6,319 nucleotides of DNA, from NCBI GenBank assembly GCA_016764155.1, contig JAESSK010000130.1:1-6319 (forward strand), written 5' to 3'. Below are positions 5,707 to 6,319 of this stretch, in pieces. The notes under the pieces were generated by a model. The model ran no database searches, was not told where the DNA came from, and was given only the letters and a program-made list of their open reading frames with translations. A program made the translations under genes and the position numbers. Positions within the stretch are counted from its first letter, which is position 1, and the number at the start of each line of letters is the position of its first letter. This stretch comes from Rhizobiaceae bacterium. GTDB taxonomy: Bacteria; Pseudomonadota; Alphaproteobacteria; Rhizobiales; Rhizobiaceae.

Positions 5707-6319
5707 GACAGAATAACAATAACAATAACAATCACAACAATAATAATAATAGTAATAATAGAAACCGCACGCGCGGTCGTGGACGTAAGTCCAGCAATCC
5801 GATGAACCGGAATTTCGAGAGCAATGGTCCGGACGTGAAAATTCGCGGTAATGCCGGTCATATTGCTGAAAAATATACGAACCTTGCCCGTGATGCGCTG
5901 ACCAGTGGTGATCCGGTCATGGCGGAAAATTATTATCAGCACGCAGAGCATTACAACCGGATTGTAGCTCTTGCTCAAGAAAATAACCCTACTCCACCTC
6001 CACCGCAGACTAAATCTGGCGATGATAACCGCAATAATAACGGCAGCGGTCCGCAGCCTGATGTTGACGATGTGTCAGATGAAGTAACCCTTGCTGAAGA
6101 GGGTGAAGCGGAAACCGCCAAAGAAGCCAATGCTTCTTCAGGCCGACAGCGTTCTCGTGGAAACGGTGCTTCAAAACCGAAACAGGATGATAGCGATAGC
6201 GAAGAGGCTGTGGCTGAAACAAGTTCTGAATCTTCAAGCGAAGAAGCAGCAGAACCTGTAGAAGCAAAGCCTCGTAGCAGAAACCGTCGCCCTCGCGCTC
6301 GCAAGAGTGATAATATTTC
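5703..6319 (+). CDS. DUF4167 family protein, N-terminal part (3' end outside the window)
   Basis: 205 complete codons are visible with no stop, so the gene runs past the window end. The first ~30 residues are an extreme asparagine tract (14 Asn in residues 4-19) followed by a basic RNRTRGRGRK stretch. A compact segment at about residues 45-85, with GPDVKIRGNAGHIAEKY, LARDALTSGD and AENYYQHAEHYNRI, matches what I know of DUF4167, a domain of unknown function found in alphaproteobacteria. After a PTPPPP linker the protein is low-complexity: an acidic stretch (D-V-D-D-V-S-D-E and E/A-rich repeats), a Ser/Glu-rich run, then a basic RSRNRRPRARK segment. There is no signal peptide or membrane segment. 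The mix of basic RG/RN patches and disorder suggests nucleic-acid or RNA binding, which is inference only. The start is the ATG at 5703; an in-frame upstream start is not evident. In Rhizobiales this gene is often followed by clpB, not visible here. Confidence 0.88.
   Translation, partial: MRQNNNNNNNHNNNNNSNNRNRTRGRGRKSSNPMNRNFESNGPDVKIRGNAGHIAEKYTNLARDALTSGDPVMAENYYQHAEHYNRIVALAQENNPTPPPPQTKSGDDNRNNNGSGPQPDVDDVSDEVTLAEEGEAETAKEANASSGRQRSRGNGASKPKQDDSDSEEAVAETSSESSSEEAAEPVEAKPRSRNRRPRARKSDNI
5712..5759 (+). repeat. AAT/AAC trinucleotide repeat encoding poly-asparagine
   Basis: Sixteen consecutive codons, 14 of them AAT or AAC, interrupted once by CAC and once by AGT. The first seven alternate AAT and AAC as a 6-bp tandem unit. 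Such a tract can change length by replication slippage in whole-codon steps without breaking the frame. Confidence 0.85.

Noticed and set aside
5700..5978. Minus-strand frame with Ile/Val-rich end opposite the DUF4167 start
   Set aside because: Its hydrophobic I/V run is only the complement of the AAT/AAC repeat; it mimics a membrane segment but is a shadow.
5975..6304. Minus-strand Ser/Leu-rich frame of 109 codons
   Set aside because: Low-complexity shadow of the acidic/Ser-rich DUF4167 coding sequence.

Overview
The window looks like a chromosomal housekeeping segment from an alphaproteobacterium, most likely of the order Hyphomicrobiales (Rhizobiales) and perhaps close to Brucellaceae. 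This rests on the gene order lysC - ptsP - prfA - prmC - DUF4167 gene, the rhizobial wording of LysC and of the GAF-bearing PtsP, and a rhizobial-type palindromic repeat. Base composition is moderate (about half G+C by eye). The genus cannot be fixed from the sequence alone. All genes lie on the + strand.

Layout: (1) 1-972, the C-terminal three quarters of aspartate kinase (lysC), cut by the window start. (2) 973-1045, a short gap with a weak terminator-like hairpin and a perfect AGGAGG site. (3) 1046 to 3312/3394, ptsP, the nitrogen-PTS enzyme I with an N-terminal GAF domain. Its last codons are frameshifted: the family-like ending and its TAG stop (3310-3312) lie one frame away, so the literal reading frame runs on through a terminator and a repeat to 3394. 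(4) 3304-3453, a strong intrinsic terminator, a RIME-like palindrome, then prfA upstream DNA. (5) 3454-4536, prfA (release factor 1). (6) 4523-5392, prmC, which methylates the release-factor GGQ glutamine and overlaps prfA by 14 nt, or follows it by 4 nt if a TTG start is used. (7) 5393-5702, a 310-bp intergenic region with promoter-like and terminator-like signals that could encode a small RNA or a long leader. (8) 5703 to the window end, the start of a DUF4167-family gene with an asparagine-rich N-terminus, still open at 6319.

Functionally the window joins amino-acid biosynthesis (aspartate kinase), nitrogen-status phosphotransfer (EI-Ntr) and translation termination (RF1 plus its methyltransferase). 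I see no defence system, mobile gene, CRISPR array, rRNA or tRNA. The points most worth checking are the ptsP 3'-end frameshift, the 5393-5702 intergenic region, and the start of the DUF4167 gene.
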